Notes: a model not told the origin generated them from the letters alone. Shown: positions 1-8,370, numbered from the stretch's first letter. The stretch: 15,214 nucleotides of DNA from JAKAFX01 sp043196285 (GCA_043196285.1 JBBYJL010000029.1:1-15214); one strand, 5' to 3'. Made by a program: numbers and translations.

Positions 1-1
1 C

Positions 2-820
2 ATTAATGGAGTATTTACCCTGACAGGAACAGCAATGGGTCTCGGTCTAACAGGATTCCTGATTTCAGTGGGAGTACTTCCTTTTTCTCTCATGATTATT
101 GTGATAGTCCTTCTTGCAACTGCCTCCATCACCACTCTTGCGATCAGGAGAGATGATGAACCCATGCCAGAAAACGCCTTTCACCCATTAAGGATCTTCT
201 TGGATATATTCAACCCCAATGAAACTTCCCCGGATTTCTTCTGGTTGGTGGGTGCCAGTTTCCTGTTCTTTTTGGGGATAACAGGTTTAAGTTTCTTTGA
301 ATTATACTATTTCAGGGACGTGCTTATGGCGTCAGATCCTGCAAGCCTGGTGGCAATTTCTGGGATTTTTGTACTAGTCTTTTCTGCGCTTGGCGCTGCT
401 CTATTCGGATCACTTTCTGACAGGTATGGAAGGTGGAAGATACTTCTTTCGTCCACAGTTATAGCGGGCTTTGCAACTGCCCTTATTCCCACAATCCCAA
501 CCTTTACCAATTTTCTCATCCTCGGCTCGTTTATCGGCATCAGCTATGGAACATATTTTACGGTCTCCAAAGCTCTAGCAAGCGATATGGCTCCTCCACA
601 GGACGCTGGCAAATATATGGCCTATTACAACATTGCAGTAGGAGGTTCCTCTGCCTTCTCAACCCTCTTTTATGGAATAGTACTTGAAATGTTTGGCACA
701 TCCTACAGAATAGGTTTCACAGCCATATTTGAAATGTCTGCCGCCTTCTATTTTATTGGCCTTTTCTTCCTGTTCAGGTTAAGAAGGAATAACAGGCATG
801 CCAATAAATTCTACGTTTGA
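2..820 (+). CDS. MFS transporter, C-terminal part (5' end outside window)
   Basis: This is the C-terminal two thirds of a major facilitator superfamily carrier. The frame is open from base 2, and the residues before the first ATG (base 35) still align with the neighbouring paralogue: INGVFTLTGTAMGLGLTGF here against VNGLFSLIGSALGFGITSS at its residues 149-167. The ATG at 35 is therefore internal and roughly 150 N-terminal residues lie upstream of the window. Shared features include a second-half loop motif (LSDRYGRW here, FSNRIGRW in the paralogue), a GITGLSFFELYYFRDVL segment and a conserved YGT...VS...D..P...GKYM stretch before the last helices. It is followed after 36 bases by the paralogue, so the two look like a tandem duplication. 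The substrate is unknown. The nearby alpha-glucosidase makes a sugar or glycoside possible, but that is inference. Confidence 0.85.
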   Translation: MNGVFTLTGTAMGLGLTGFLISVGVLPFSLMIIVIVLLATASITTLAIRRDDEPMPENAFHPLRIFLDIFNPNETSPDFFWLVGASFLFFLGITGLSFFELYYFRDVLMASDPASLVAISGIFVLVFSALGAALFGSLSDRYGRWKILLSSTVIAGFATALIPTIPTFTNFLILGSFIGISYGTYFTVSKALASDMAPPQDAGKYMAYYNIAVGGSSAFSTLFYGIVLEMFGTSYRIGFTAIFEMSAAFYFIGLFFLFRLRRNNRHANKFYV

Positions 821-832
821 ATATATTAATAA
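821..832 (+). promoter_or_regulatory. TATA box of the second MFS gene
   Basis: An A/T-only stretch (ATATATTAATAA) directly after the stop of the upstream MFS gene lies about 30 bases before the ATG at 857. That suits an archaeal TATA box with a very short leader. It suggests the second paralogue has its own promoter. Confidence 0.45.
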
Positions 833-856
833 AATCCATGAACATTACTGGAAGAT

Positions 857-2092
857 ATGGATTCTTCGCCAAGGCTCTCCAATCGGTTCATAGTTGGGTA
901 CAATATGCTGTACCTTGGCGTAAATTACCTGTGGATATCTTTTGAGGCCCTAATTCTTCCATTGCAGGTAAGCTCGGTTGTCAGCACAAGCGAAATGGGC
1001 CTCATGCTTGGTATTACTGCATCAGCAGGAAATGCCTTTGGCATTTTCGGTAACCTGTTCTCCGGCATATTAAGCGATCGAATTAAGATAGGGAGAGACA
1101 AGCGATCTCCATACATTATTGCAGGAATAACCGTTGTATTTTTCACACTTATTGGAGAGACTGTTTTCTCAAGATCTATCTATGAGGTGCTTGCTGGCTA
1201 TATTCTTCTGCAGGCCTTCTCTAACCTTGCGATCGGAGCCACCCAGCCTATTCTTGCAGAGATTGAAAGCAGGGAACAGAGAGGTACGTCTGCCGGGGTA
1301 AATGGCCTGTTCAGCCTGATAGGATCCGCTCTGGGTTTTGGCATAACATCCTCTCTCCTGGCATCTCCGTTCAGGAATGGAGATTTGTACTCAATAGCAG
1401 CAGGTATTGCGATCACAGGAGCTGGAACACTTTTTGCGATAAAAAACAGAAGATTCGTATCCCTCGGATCAAATCTGAGCAGGCTTAAAATCAGGCTTGC
1501 AAGGATCAGGAAGATACCGATCAACATGAGAAAGTTTTCGAGACTCATTGTCGGTAGTTTTTTCGTTTTTTCAGGCATTACTGGCTTGACCTACTTTGAA
1601 CTTTATTTCTTCAGAGAAATTCTCAACGTGAATGATCCTGCCACCTATGTGGCAATAGCAGGCATTGTAGTTCTTGCAATTTCCGCTCTTTCTTCGATAG
1701 TACTCGGCCACTTCTCCAACAGAATAGGAAGATGGAACATTGTTGTCGCCGATGCTGCAATTGCTTCCATTCCTACCTTAATAATACCCTACTTCAGGTC
1801 TTTCTATATCTTTCTGTTGCTTGGATCTGTCATCGGAGCTACTTATGGTACATTCTACAGCGTTTCTTTCGCGATTGCAGGCGATCTTGTACCCGAGCAT
1901 GAGTCTGGGAAATATATGTCAATCTTCTACCTTGCGCTTGCGGGCGCCTCGACAATTTCACCTCTGATCTACGGTCTTATGCTCTACATTTTCAATCAGT
2001 CGTCATCGTCAGGTTTCATTGCGCTTTTCTCCACTTCCTCTGCGTTCTATATGATCGGGGCAATTGTGCTTTACATTGGATCCAGATCGTAG
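857..2092 (+). CDS. MFS transporter, 12-helix, GPH/sucrose-carrier-like
   Basis: A complete 411-residue polytopic membrane protein of the major facilitator superfamily. Residues 65-87 carry the loop-2/3 signature: G-N-L followed by LSDRIKIGRDKRSPYI, which recalls the GRRRP-type loop of glycoside-pentoside-hexuronide and sucrose carriers. The half-repeat loop reads SNRIGRW (287-293). Basic residues cluster in the central cytoplasmic loop (about 198-230), and twelve hydrophobic segments fit the length. Its C-terminal part aligns throughout with the truncated protein upstream, so it is the second copy of a tandem pair. The ATG at 857 is chosen because the TATA-like element sits at the right distance and no longer reading frame is supported; a GGAAG at 850-854 is too close to act as a good ribosome site. 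Transport of a sugar or glycoside is inferred from family resemblance and the alpha-glucosidase nearby. Confidence 0.85.
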   Translation: MDSSPRLSNRFIVGYNMLYLGVNYLWISFEALILPLQVSSVVSTSEMGLMLGITASAGNAFGIFGNLFSGILSDRIKIGRDKRSPYIIAGITVVFFTLIGETVFSRSIYEVLAGYILLQAFSNLAIGATQPILAEIESREQRGTSAGVNGLFSLIGSALGFGITSSLLASPFRNGDLYSIAAGIAITGAGTLFAIKNRRFVSLGSNLSRLKIRLARIRKIPINMRKFSRLIVGSFFVFSGITGLTYFELYFFREILNVNDPATYVAIAGIVVLAISALSSIVLGHFSNRIGRWNIVVADAAIASIPTLIIPYFRSFYIFLLLGSVIGATYGTFYSVSFAIAGDLVPEHESGKYMSIFYLALAGASTISPLIYGLMLYIFNQSSSSGFIALFSTSSAFYMIGAIVLYIGSRS

Positions 2093-2132
2093 AGACCTAA
2101 ACTTCCCTTAAGGATGGGATATATTTCCGACA

Positions 2133-2140
2133 AATTTTAT
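2133..2140 (+). promoter_or_regulatory. Possible TATA box of the AP endonuclease gene
   Basis: AATTTTAT lies centred about 26 bases before the GTG at 2162, the spacing of a leaderless archaeal promoter. A second AT-rich run (GATATATT, 2119-2126) is an alternative that would give a leader of about 15 bases. Confidence 0.3.
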
Positions 2141-2161
2141 GCGACATAGTGTTACATATAT

Positions 2162-2929
2162 GTGAAAATTTCTATTGTATCATGGAATGTGAACGGAATC
2201 AGGGCTGCCCTGAGAAATGGGCTCGTTGGATCCATTAATAAGATGAACTCAGACATTGTGTGTCTGCAGGAAGTCAAGGCTGATGAAGCCGCTATACCGG
2301 AGGACGTCAAAAATATGGGTTATTCTGTCTACATTAATCCTGCAGAAAAGAGAGGTTACAGCGGCACCCTTACTTTATCACGTGCATCTCCTCTCTCAGT
2401 TGTCAGGGGAATCGGATCCAAAAAGTTTGATTCCGAAGGCAGGATTATTGCACTTGAGTACAGGGACTTCTGGATTATTAACGCGTACTTCCCCAATTCA
2501 CAGAGAGGTCTTACCAGGCTGGACTACAAGCTTGAGTACAACAGAGACTTTGAAAAATGGGCACAAAGCCTAAGAAAAGTAAAACCTCTGGTAATATGTG
2601 GAGATTTCAATGTAGCGCATGAGGAGATTGATATTGCGAGACCTAAAGACAATGAGAATAATGCTGGATTCACGATTGAGGAAAGGAACTGGATGACAGA
2701 ATTTCTCTCCAAGGGCTATCTTGACACTTTCCGAATGTTCAACAGGGAAGGTGGTAATTACACATGGTGGTCTTACAGATTCAATGCCAGACATAAAAAC
2801 ATAGGCTGGAGAATAGATTATTTTATAGTATCTGAAGAGCTCAGAAAAAATGTACTGAGGTCCGTTATACTTGCCGGCTACACGGGATCTGACCACGCAC
2901 CCATTCAGCTTGATCTGACATTCCCCTGA
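2162..2929 (+). CDS. xth: Exonuclease III / AP endonuclease (EEP family)
   Basis: A 255-residue enzyme of the ExoIII/APE1 family, the expected length. It should cleave DNA 5' of abasic sites in base-excision repair in the cytoplasm, using Mg2+. Visible motifs in order: WNVNGIRA (8-15), CLQEVKAD (34-41, metal-binding Glu37), AYFPN (108-112, Tyr109), GDFN (147-150, Asp148 and Asn150), DTFR (188-191), WRIDYF (216-221) and the C-terminal SDHAPI (243-248, catalytic Asp244-His245 pair). The start is GTG at 2162, because MKISIVSWNVNGIRA matches the usual family N-terminus; an ATG two bases upstream is out of frame. A second base-excision enzyme, endonuclease III, lies at the other end of the window but is not linked to it. 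No missing catalytic residue is apparent. Confidence 0.95.
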   Translation: MKISIVSWNVNGIRAALRNGLVGSINKMNSDIVCLQEVKADEAAIPEDVKNMGYSVYINPAEKRGYSGTLTLSRASPLSVVRGIGSKKFDSEGRIIALEYRDFWIINAYFPNSQRGLTRLDYKLEYNRDFEKWAQSLRKVKPLVICGDFNVAHEEIDIARPKDNENNAGFTIEERNWMTEFLSKGYLDTFRMFNREGGNYTWWSYRFNARHKNIGWRIDYFIVSEELRKNVLRSVILAGYTGSDHAPIQLDLTFP

Positions 2930-3019
2930 TAATACCTTGTGCCCAAGTGAGTTTTTCCGGCATTTAAGCTAAAAGAGTTCAGCATAAACTTTTTTCACTG
3001 ACTTCGGTTAACGTCTTCT

Positions 3020-4978
3020 GTGAATATATCCAGAAAGCTTTGGAACGGTATACACAAGGTGTCAGTCAATGATTACGTTCCCCTGGTGAGATATAATTTT
3101 TCCACTGAATCCGCAGAAGAAAATAGCGGAGACCCATATAGCATAGAAGAGACAGGGGAATTTATACGCATCATAATGCCCCTTGCGATCAGAGAGCACA
3201 TACTCGGACTAGGCGAGAGAGCATACGACATTGACAGAAGGATGGGAAAGTTCAGGTCCTGGAATAGTGATTCATTTGCATACGAATACAAGAAAGATCC
3301 GCTATATGTTTCCATTCCGTTCTTCATAACTGTTTTAGAAGGGAAAGCAGTGGGAGTTTTTGTGAATTTTCCAGGAATGATAGATTTTGATTTCGGAATC
3401 GAAATCTACGATAAGATCATCATTACCGTACATGCCAGTTCCGCAGAGTTCTACATAATAGACGGTCCTTCGATAGAAAAAGTGATTGAAAGATACACGG
3501 ACCTGACCGGTAAGCCTTTCCTGCCACCCAGGTGGGCGCTGGAGCACCAGATAAGCAGATATTCGTATTATCCACAGGAAACTGCTTTAAAGACGCTTGA
3601 TGAATATCTCAAGGAATTCAGGGTTGGTGCAATGTATCTTGATATACACTATCAGGACTCGTTCAATACCTTCACATGGGGAAATTACTTTCCGGACCCA
3701 AGAGGATTTGTGGAAGATCTAAGAAAACGAGAAGTAAAGCTGGTTACAATTATAGATCCATATGTGAAGGTTGACCAGAACCTTGAGTTATTTAGAGAAA
3801 GTCTCGGAATCCTTTGTGAGAGAGAATCTGGAGAAATATACACAGAAAGATCATGGCCAGGACTTGTCGCCTTTCCTGATTTTTTCAACCCTGATGCACG
3901 CACGTGGTGGAGCAAACATGTGAGCGAGTGGGTGAAGAACTGGACAGATGGCGTCTGGATAGACATGAATGAGCCAAGTCCAGCCTTGAACTGGAACATG
4001 GATCGCGATCATGGGGGCACTCTTGTGCACAGATCTGGCAACAAGAATATTCCGCATTCGCAAGCGAGAAATGCTTTTCCTTATTTCGAAGCAATGGCCA
4101 CATATAATGGAATGATGGAAGCTAAGAAGGAGCCTTTTATCCTTTCAAGATCAGGGTACGCCGGGATCCAGAGCTTTGCGGCCGTCTGGACTGGGGACAA
4201 CACCTCAGGTTTAAGCGATCTAAAGCTGCAGATCTCCCTAATAACGTCATTGTCAATTTCCGGAATACCAGTGGTCGGATGTGATCTTGGCGGGTTCTAC
4301 GGAAAGAGTGATCCTGAACTGGTTGAACTCTATTACAGAATGGCGTTGTTCTTCCCTTTATACAGAAACCATAAGGCAGAAGGAGAGAATGATCAGGAAC
4401 TTTTCCGTTTCCCTGGACCGATTAAGGACAGGATAGGAAAATGTCTTGACATAAGATACTATTTCATTCCATACCTCTATTCCGCCGAAATGGAAAGCCA
4501 CAGGACAGGACATCCAGTCATAAGACCTCTGTGCTATGAATTTTCTGGAGACGAGGATACATATAACATTAACGATGAATACATGGTCGGAAAGGATATC
4601 CTGTATGCTCCGCAACTGGACCCTCAGAAGGATGAAAGAACAGTATACATTCCTTCCGGAGAATGGTTTGAATTCTGGAGTGGGAGATACGTTCTGGGTC
4701 CTGCCTATCTCAGTTCGTTCAGCGAGTACCCGCTGTTTATTCGAAACGGATCCATTTTCTCCGCTGGATTTGAGGCACCATTTGATCTCGTTATTGCTGG
4801 AAATGCAGAATTCGATGATTCACTGGCTGGAAAAATTCGACATAAAAATGGGCTGATTGATCTCGAAAAGAACATCCATATATCCAAGGTTGTATATTAC
4901 TCAGTAGAGAATGGCGGTAAAGGAAAAAGAATCGAGAAAGAGGTAAATGGAGAGGTAAGCTCCATTTCACTTCAATAA
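3020..4978 (+). CDS. Alpha-glucosidase, glycoside hydrolase family 31
   Basis: A 652-residue GH31 enzyme, close in size to archaeal alpha-glucosidases of the Sulfolobus MalA type. It should release glucose from maltose and short alpha-glucans. No signal peptide or membrane segment is visible, so it is probably cytoplasmic. An N-terminal beta-domain (to about residue 165, with GLGERAYDIDRRMGKFRSWN at 63-82) precedes the barrel that opens at LPPRWALEHQISRYSYY. The nucleophile is Asp315 in DGVWIDMNEPS (310-320). The likely acid/base is Asp393 in AVWTGDNTS (388-396). Further substrate-site motifs are GCDLGGF (420-426) and YRNH (448-451). A C-terminal beta-sandwich follows. The start is GTG at 3020; no upstream ATG exists in frame and the next internal methionine would cut into conserved sequence. 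Tandem MFS carriers lie upstream and could supply its substrate. Confidence 0.93.
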   Translation: MNISRKLWNGIHKVSVNDYVPLVRYNFSTESAEENSGDPYSIEETGEFIRIIMPLAIREHILGLGERAYDIDRRMGKFRSWNSDSFAYEYKKDPLYVSIPFFITVLEGKAVGVFVNFPGMIDFDFGIEIYDKIIITVHASSAEFYIIDGPSIEKVIERYTDLTGKPFLPPRWALEHQISRYSYYPQETALKTLDEYLKEFRVGAMYLDIHYQDSFNTFTWGNYFPDPRGFVEDLRKREVKLVTIIDPYVKVDQNLELFRESLGILCERESGEIYTERSWPGLVAFPDFFNPDARTWWSKHVSEWVKNWTDGVWIDMNEPSPALNWNMDRDHGGTLVHRSGNKNIPHSQARNAFPYFEAMATYNGMMEAKKEPFILSRSGYAGIQSFAAVWTGDNTSGLSDLKLQISLITSLSISGIPVVGCDLGGFYGKSDPELVELYYRMALFFPLYRNHKAEGENDQELFRFPGPIKDRIGKCLDIRYYFIPYLYSAEMESHRTGHPVIRPLCYEFSGDEDTYNINDEYMVGKDILYAPQLDPQKDERTVYIPSGEWFEFWSGRYVLGPAYLSSFSEYPLFIRNGSIFSAGFEAPFDLVIAGNAEFDDSLAGKIRHKNGLIDLEKNIHISKVVYYSVENGGKGKRIEKEVNGEVSSISLQ

Positions 4979-5029
4979 TTTTCAGGATATATTTAGGAAT
5001 GGCATACCCAGCAGAATTGAATGTTCTGG

Positions 5030-5827
5030 TTAGAAGTTCTGTCCATCGATCAGAAGACTGACTTTTGACCTGATCTCAGATCTCATTTTCTCTGCTATTT
5101 CTCTTGGTTTACCGCTCAATTCTGGAATTCTTAGTGAACAATCCATCGTCTCACCTTTCCATTCCTTTACCCTGTTGCATATTCTTGATTTTATTCTGAG
5201 ACCCATTTCCAGAAAGTCCTTGCTTATCTCTTCAGACTGGACGAGGCTCAGATCGTCTGGCGTAGTTACGAGGAAAAAGTTTGACCTGGACAGTTCATTC
5301 CATACATTATTGGCAAGTTCTCTCCACTGGTTCAGGATATCCAAGGCGTTAGACTTACCGAATTTTTCCTTCAGCCTCAGGTAATACTGTATATCTCTTC
5401 CCAGATGATCGTAAAAATCTCTCTCTATGGTTAACAAATGCATTGTGGAGGATGAAGCTGGCGTATCCCAGACAACGTATTCATATTCTCCGGAGTTTTC
5501 AATATTAACAAGCTCTGAGATCATGAATTCTTCTGCAACACCTGGTGCTGTAGAGATATGCTGCAGTACAGACCGATCCGTGTTGATAAACTCACTGATG
5601 ATTGAAAAAACTTCTTCTCCATACCTGTCTATCCATCTCTTCGCTACCTCTTTTTCAGAAAGTTCAAGGAACTTAACTTCATCATCCTTTGAGAATATAT
5701 ATCTCAGGGAGGGCATGAAATCCGTTGATACGATAATCACCCGCCCTAAACTTGCAAGTTCAAGAGCAAATGCCGACGATATTGAAGTCTTCCCGACACC
5801 ACCTTTCCCGATAAATGCAAGGATCAT
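5030..5827 (-). CDS. ArsA/Get3-like P-loop ATPase, short single-domain form
   Basis: A 265-residue cytoplasmic ATPase of the SIMIBI class. The deviant Walker A is GKGGVGKT (7-14) with the intermonomer lysine Lys8. Switch I reads STDFMPSL (34-41), where ArsA/Get3 proteins normally have STDPAHSL-like sequence. APGVAEEFMISEL (94-106) matches the PG-x-(D/E)-E helix of this family, switch II is WDTPASSSTMHLL (120-132), and CNRV (217-220) is the base-recognition strand. Get3/ArsA halves are usually well over 300 residues; this one is shorter and has only two cysteines (217 and 230), so the zinc-binding CxxC of Get3 is missing. It may be a targeting or metallochaperone-type ATPase, or a CooC-like maturation factor; no arsenic genes are nearby. 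It converges with the alpha-glucosidase gene and lies 119 bases downstream of deoC on the same strand, apparently with its own promoter. Confidence 0.8.
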   Translation of the reverse strand: MILAFIGKGGVGKTSISSAFALELASLGRVIIVSTDFMPSLRYIFSKDDEVKFLELSEKEVAKRWIDRYGEEVFSIISEFINTDRSVLQHISTAPGVAEEFMISELVNIENSGEYEYVVWDTPASSSTMHLLTIERDFYDHLGRDIQYYLRLKEKFGKSNALDILNQWRELANNVWNELSRSNFFLVTTPDDLSLVQSEEISKDFLEMGLRIKSRICNRVKEWKGETMDCSLRIPELSGKPREIAEKMRSEIRSKVSLLIDGQNF

Positions 5828-5848
5828 GGTCAGTCATTACACCGCCGG

Positions 5849-5856
5849 TTAAATAT
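5849..5856 (-). promoter_or_regulatory. TATA box of the ArsA-like gene
   Basis: On the minus strand ATATTTAA is centred about 25 bases before the ATG at 5827. No Shine-Dalgarno sequence is seen between them, so a leaderless transcript is expected. Confidence 0.45.
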
Positions 5857-5946
5857 GATGTCATTCCTGGTTTAGCTGATCAGGAATAATTTTTCCAGTT
5901 CTAGAGTGATTATCACTTGATTGTTATATTCTATGGCCTCCTTGTC

Positions 5947-6690
5947 TCACTGAGGCGCGCTTTCCTTGATGTTCTGTGTGCTGCTCGCGCCTATTCTGAA
6001 TCTCATCGGGTCAGCCTCCCTCCCAGAAGCCTGAAGCAACCTTAAAGCATCAGAGTAGGAATGGATACCACCGGCAGCTTTTATGCCTATTGCAGGATTA
6101 TACTTTGATGAAAACTCTGACATCATTCTAACGTTTTCGACCTGTGCACCAGTCTTGTTCCCTATGGATGCTGCATATTCCTTGTCCTCGAATCCTGTAC
6201 CCGTTTTAATGAAATCTGCACCTGATTGCATGACGATTCTGTAAAGCTCCTTCTTTTCGTCCAATGTTGTATATGCGTCCTCCACAATTATCTTGATCAA
6301 TCTCCTGTTCTTATGTGTGGCCTGTACCACTTTTTTCAAATCCTCCTCGACAAGATCAAACCTCTTTGATTTTACAAACCCAATTTGAACTACAATATCC
6401 AGTTCCTCTGCCATCTTTGAATATTCGTTGATCATAATAATTCTGGATTCTGTCGTTCCAGCGCCGAATGGGAAATCCACTACAACTGCAATTTTCAGAT
6501 CGAGGTGCCTTGAGTTGATTAGTTCCCTCGAGAACTTCAGGTAATTTGGCTCTATACATATAGAATATGTTCCAAGCGTGGCTGCCTCTTCTATTAAATC
6601 GCGAATGCTTTTCTCCGATTCAAATGGCTTAAGTTTTGTATGATCCACCAATTTAAGCACTTTCTCAATGCTTATTGTTTTTTCGCTCAT
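5947..6690 (-). CDS. deoC: Deoxyribose-phosphate aldolase
   Basis: A 247-residue class I aldolase of the DeoC family. It splits 2-deoxyribose 5-phosphate into glyceraldehyde 3-phosphate and acetaldehyde in deoxynucleoside salvage, in the cytoplasm. Motifs: VDHTKLKP (15-22), KIAVVVDFPFG (66-76), the proton-relay Asp98 in ELDIVVQIG (96-104), the Schiff-base lysine Lys162 in ADFIKTGTGF (158-167), and the second active-site lysine Lys204 in GIKAAGGI (202-209). GASST (234-238) is the phosphate-binding end. Length and residue order are standard for the family. It is divergent from the MFS gene at 6925. Unlike most genes here it has a good ribosome binding site, so its transcript should carry a leader. 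No other deo gene is visible. Confidence 0.95.
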   Translation of the reverse strand: MSEKTISIEKVLKLVDHTKLKPFESEKSIRDLIEEAATLGTYSICIEPNYLKFSRELINSRHLDLKIAVVVDFPFGAGTTESRIIMINEYSKMAEELDIVVQIGFVKSKRFDLVEEDLKKVVQATHKNRRLIKIIVEDAYTTLDEKKELYRIVMQSGADFIKTGTGFEDKEYAASIGNKTGAQVENVRMMSEFSSKYNPAIGIKAAGGIHSYSDALRLLQASGREADPMRFRIGASSTQNIKESAPQ

Positions 6691-6698
6691 CTTTTATT

Positions 6699-6706
6699 CT
6701 CCTTTC
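6699..6706 (-). promoter_or_regulatory. Shine-Dalgarno of deoC
   Basis: On the minus strand GAAAGGAG ends 8 bases before the ATG at 6690. This is one of the clearest ribosome binding sites in the window and supports that start. Confidence 0.7.
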
Positions 6707-6745
6707 TTTCTGTAATAGCAGTTGAGTATTCATTATTTTTTCATG

Positions 6746-6759
6746 GTAAAATATCTTAC
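6746..6759 (-). promoter_or_regulatory. Possible TATA box and overlapping near-palindrome for deoC
   Basis: Minus-strand ATATTTTA (6747-6754) would place transcription start near 6724, giving deoC a leader of about 30 bases that includes its ribosome site. The box is embedded in a 14-bp near-palindrome (GTAA...TTAC arms, one mismatched pair). A repressor site is possible but unproven. Confidence 0.3.
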
Positions 6760-6896
6760 AACTTTTGTTACACCTGAGGATCGAATCATGTCATGTTTTT
6801 TCTATATATAATGTAGAATCTGTCTTGTTAAGGGAAAATACAATTTGATAGTTATTTCTGTCCTTTGGTCTGTATAAATACTTTTGTAGAAATATT

Positions 6897-6904
6897 TTTA
6901 TATA
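6897..6904 (+). promoter_or_regulatory. TATA box of the sugar-porter MFS gene
   Basis: TTTATATA, within a longer A/T run (6895-6908), is centred about 25 bases before the ATG at 6925, the geometry of a leaderless archaeal promoter. A second good match, TATAAATA at 6873-6880, would give a leader of about 20 bases. Both lie downstream of or overlap the longer TTG-initiated reading frame, which argues against that start. Confidence 0.55.
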
Positions 6905-6924
6905 ATAACAGTGTTCTCTTTTTT

Positions 6925-8340
6925 ATGACAGATAAACAACCCGGAACTTATACAACGAACTCTCTACCTAGGCTTGACAGGTTGCCATGGAGTTCATGGC
7001 ACCTCAAGATGCTTTTGATTCTTGGTGGGGGTATGCTTTTTGAGGGATTTACACTCGGTTTGGGTGGAGGTACAATCAGTTCCATTTCCAAGGTTCTGGA
7101 TCTGAGTTCGATAGAGGGGTCGATCGGGGCTACCTCTGCTTTCCTGATAGGAGAGTTGGTAGGTGCTGTTTACTTGGGGAATCTTTCAGACAAGATTGGC
7201 AGGAAACCTTTGTTTATAGCGAGCATGGCCATAATTCTAGCGGGAGCACTTTTGACAATAGTGTCGTTCAATTTTTGGTCGTTCGCGTTCTTCAGAGCAC
7301 TAACAGGATTCGGTGTGGGAGGAGAATTCGGTGCAACAATAGCTGCACTTCAGGAGTTCATGCCTTCTAAAACAAGAGGATTATACACAGGTACAGGTAA
7401 TGCTGTTCTCTTTGACCTTGGTGGCGTCGTTGCTTCCCTGGTTGCATATGTTGCTATCAGCGCTCTCCCACTCGATGTTGGTTGGAGAGTTGCGTTTGCT
7501 ACCGCCGCTATTCTTGCCGCAATCATCCTTGTTGCAAGGTTTGGTTTGCCTGAATCCCCGAGGTTCCTGGTTATCCATGGAAAAGCTTCAGAAGCTGAAA
7601 AAATGGTATCTGGGGTTGAATCCAGAATAGAGAAGTCGCAGAACATAAAGCTTCCCCCTGTCCAGCCAATTACACTAATTGGCGCAGGGGACACAAAGGA
7701 AAGATTTGGAAAGCTGTTTGGAAAATATAAGAAGCGTTTGACTTTGGCCTGGATATTGAATTTTACTGAAACTTGGCCATATTATGCTGCGTTTGGTGTC
7801 CTCCCGTTCATCTTTACCAAGGTTTTCAAATACCCTGGATCCAATGTTGCGCTTTTGCTGGCTACGATAACAGCTGGCGGTGTACTTGGAGTTTTCGTAA
7901 TGTCCTATCTTCTGGATACACTTGGAAGAAGACCCGTGATAACTCTCTCATATGGAATCGCAGGAATAATGTGGGTCATTGTGGGTGCAATATACAGTTT
8001 CGTGCCATTTTACGGCTTTATAGGACTTCTGGTAATCGTCTACTTCTTTACATATTCGGCAGCAGGGATACTCTATGTTCAGATTGGAGAAATGTTTCCA
8101 ACTGAATCCAGGAGTTCAGGTCTAGGAACAGCGATAGGATTTGGGAGACTCGGCGGGATTATTGGTTCTCCGCTTCTCCTGCTCCTCCTTCCGGCGACCC
8201 CTGGGACCTTTAACCTTCTGCCAATATTCCTGATCACTGGTGTGGTGATGCTCATTGGTGCTATATCAGAAATCATTCTTGGTCCGGAAATGAAAAAGAA
8301 GAGTTTAGAAGAAGCGTCGGAAGAGGCCTTGGCGAAATAG
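6925..8340 (+). CDS. MFS sugar-porter-type transporter
   Basis: A 471-residue, twelve-helix carrier of the major facilitator superfamily, sugar-porter/general substrate transporter group. The loop-2/3 motif is GNLSDKIGRK (85-94). Helix 4 carries RALTGFGVGGE (124-134), the motif B typical of proton-coupled carriers. PESPRFL (209-215) opens the central cytoplasmic loop, which is charged, and the second-half loop repeats the motif as LDTLGRRP. The C-terminus is a lysine/glutamate-rich cytoplasmic tail. The frame can be extended upstream to a TTG at 6865, but the TATA-like elements lie between that codon and the ATG at 6925, so the ATG is chosen. It is divergent from deoC and followed by a hairpin/T-run terminator, so it is probably monocistronic. 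A monosaccharide or sugar acid substrate is plausible given the aldolase gene that follows, but is not shown. Confidence 0.88.
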   Translation: MTDKQPGTYTTNSLPRLDRLPWSSWHLKMLLILGGGMLFEGFTLGLGGGTISSISKVLDLSSIEGSIGATSAFLIGELVGAVYLGNLSDKIGRKPLFIASMAIILAGALLTIVSFNFWSFAFFRALTGFGVGGEFGATIAALQEFMPSKTRGLYTGTGNAVLFDLGGVVASLVAYVAISALPLDVGWRVAFATAAILAAIILVARFGLPESPRFLVIHGKASEAEKMVSGVESRIEKSQNIKLPPVQPITLIGAGDTKERFGKLFGKYKKRLTLAWILNFTETWPYYAAFGVLPFIFTKVFKYPGSNVALLLATITAGGVLGVFVMSYLLDTLGRRPVITLSYGIAGIMWVIVGAIYSFVPFYGFIGLLVIVYFFTYSAAGILYVQIGEMFPTESRSSGLGTAIGFGRLGGIIGSPLLLLLLPATPGTFNLLPIFLITGVVMLIGAISEIILGPEMKKKSLEEASEEALAK

Positions 8341-8370
8341 TCGATTGAGTTGCCAGAAAGGTGCAGAATA

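Noticed and set aside
5175..5852. Plus-strand open frames across the ArsA-like gene.
   Set aside because: The minus strand encodes a clear P-loop ATPase with all core motifs; the opposite frames have none.
6865..6924. Upstream TTG-initiated extension of the sugar-porter MFS gene (20 extra residues).
   Set aside because: The TATA-like elements at 6873-6880 and 6895-6908 lie inside the extension, and the ATG at 6925 has correct leaderless spacing.
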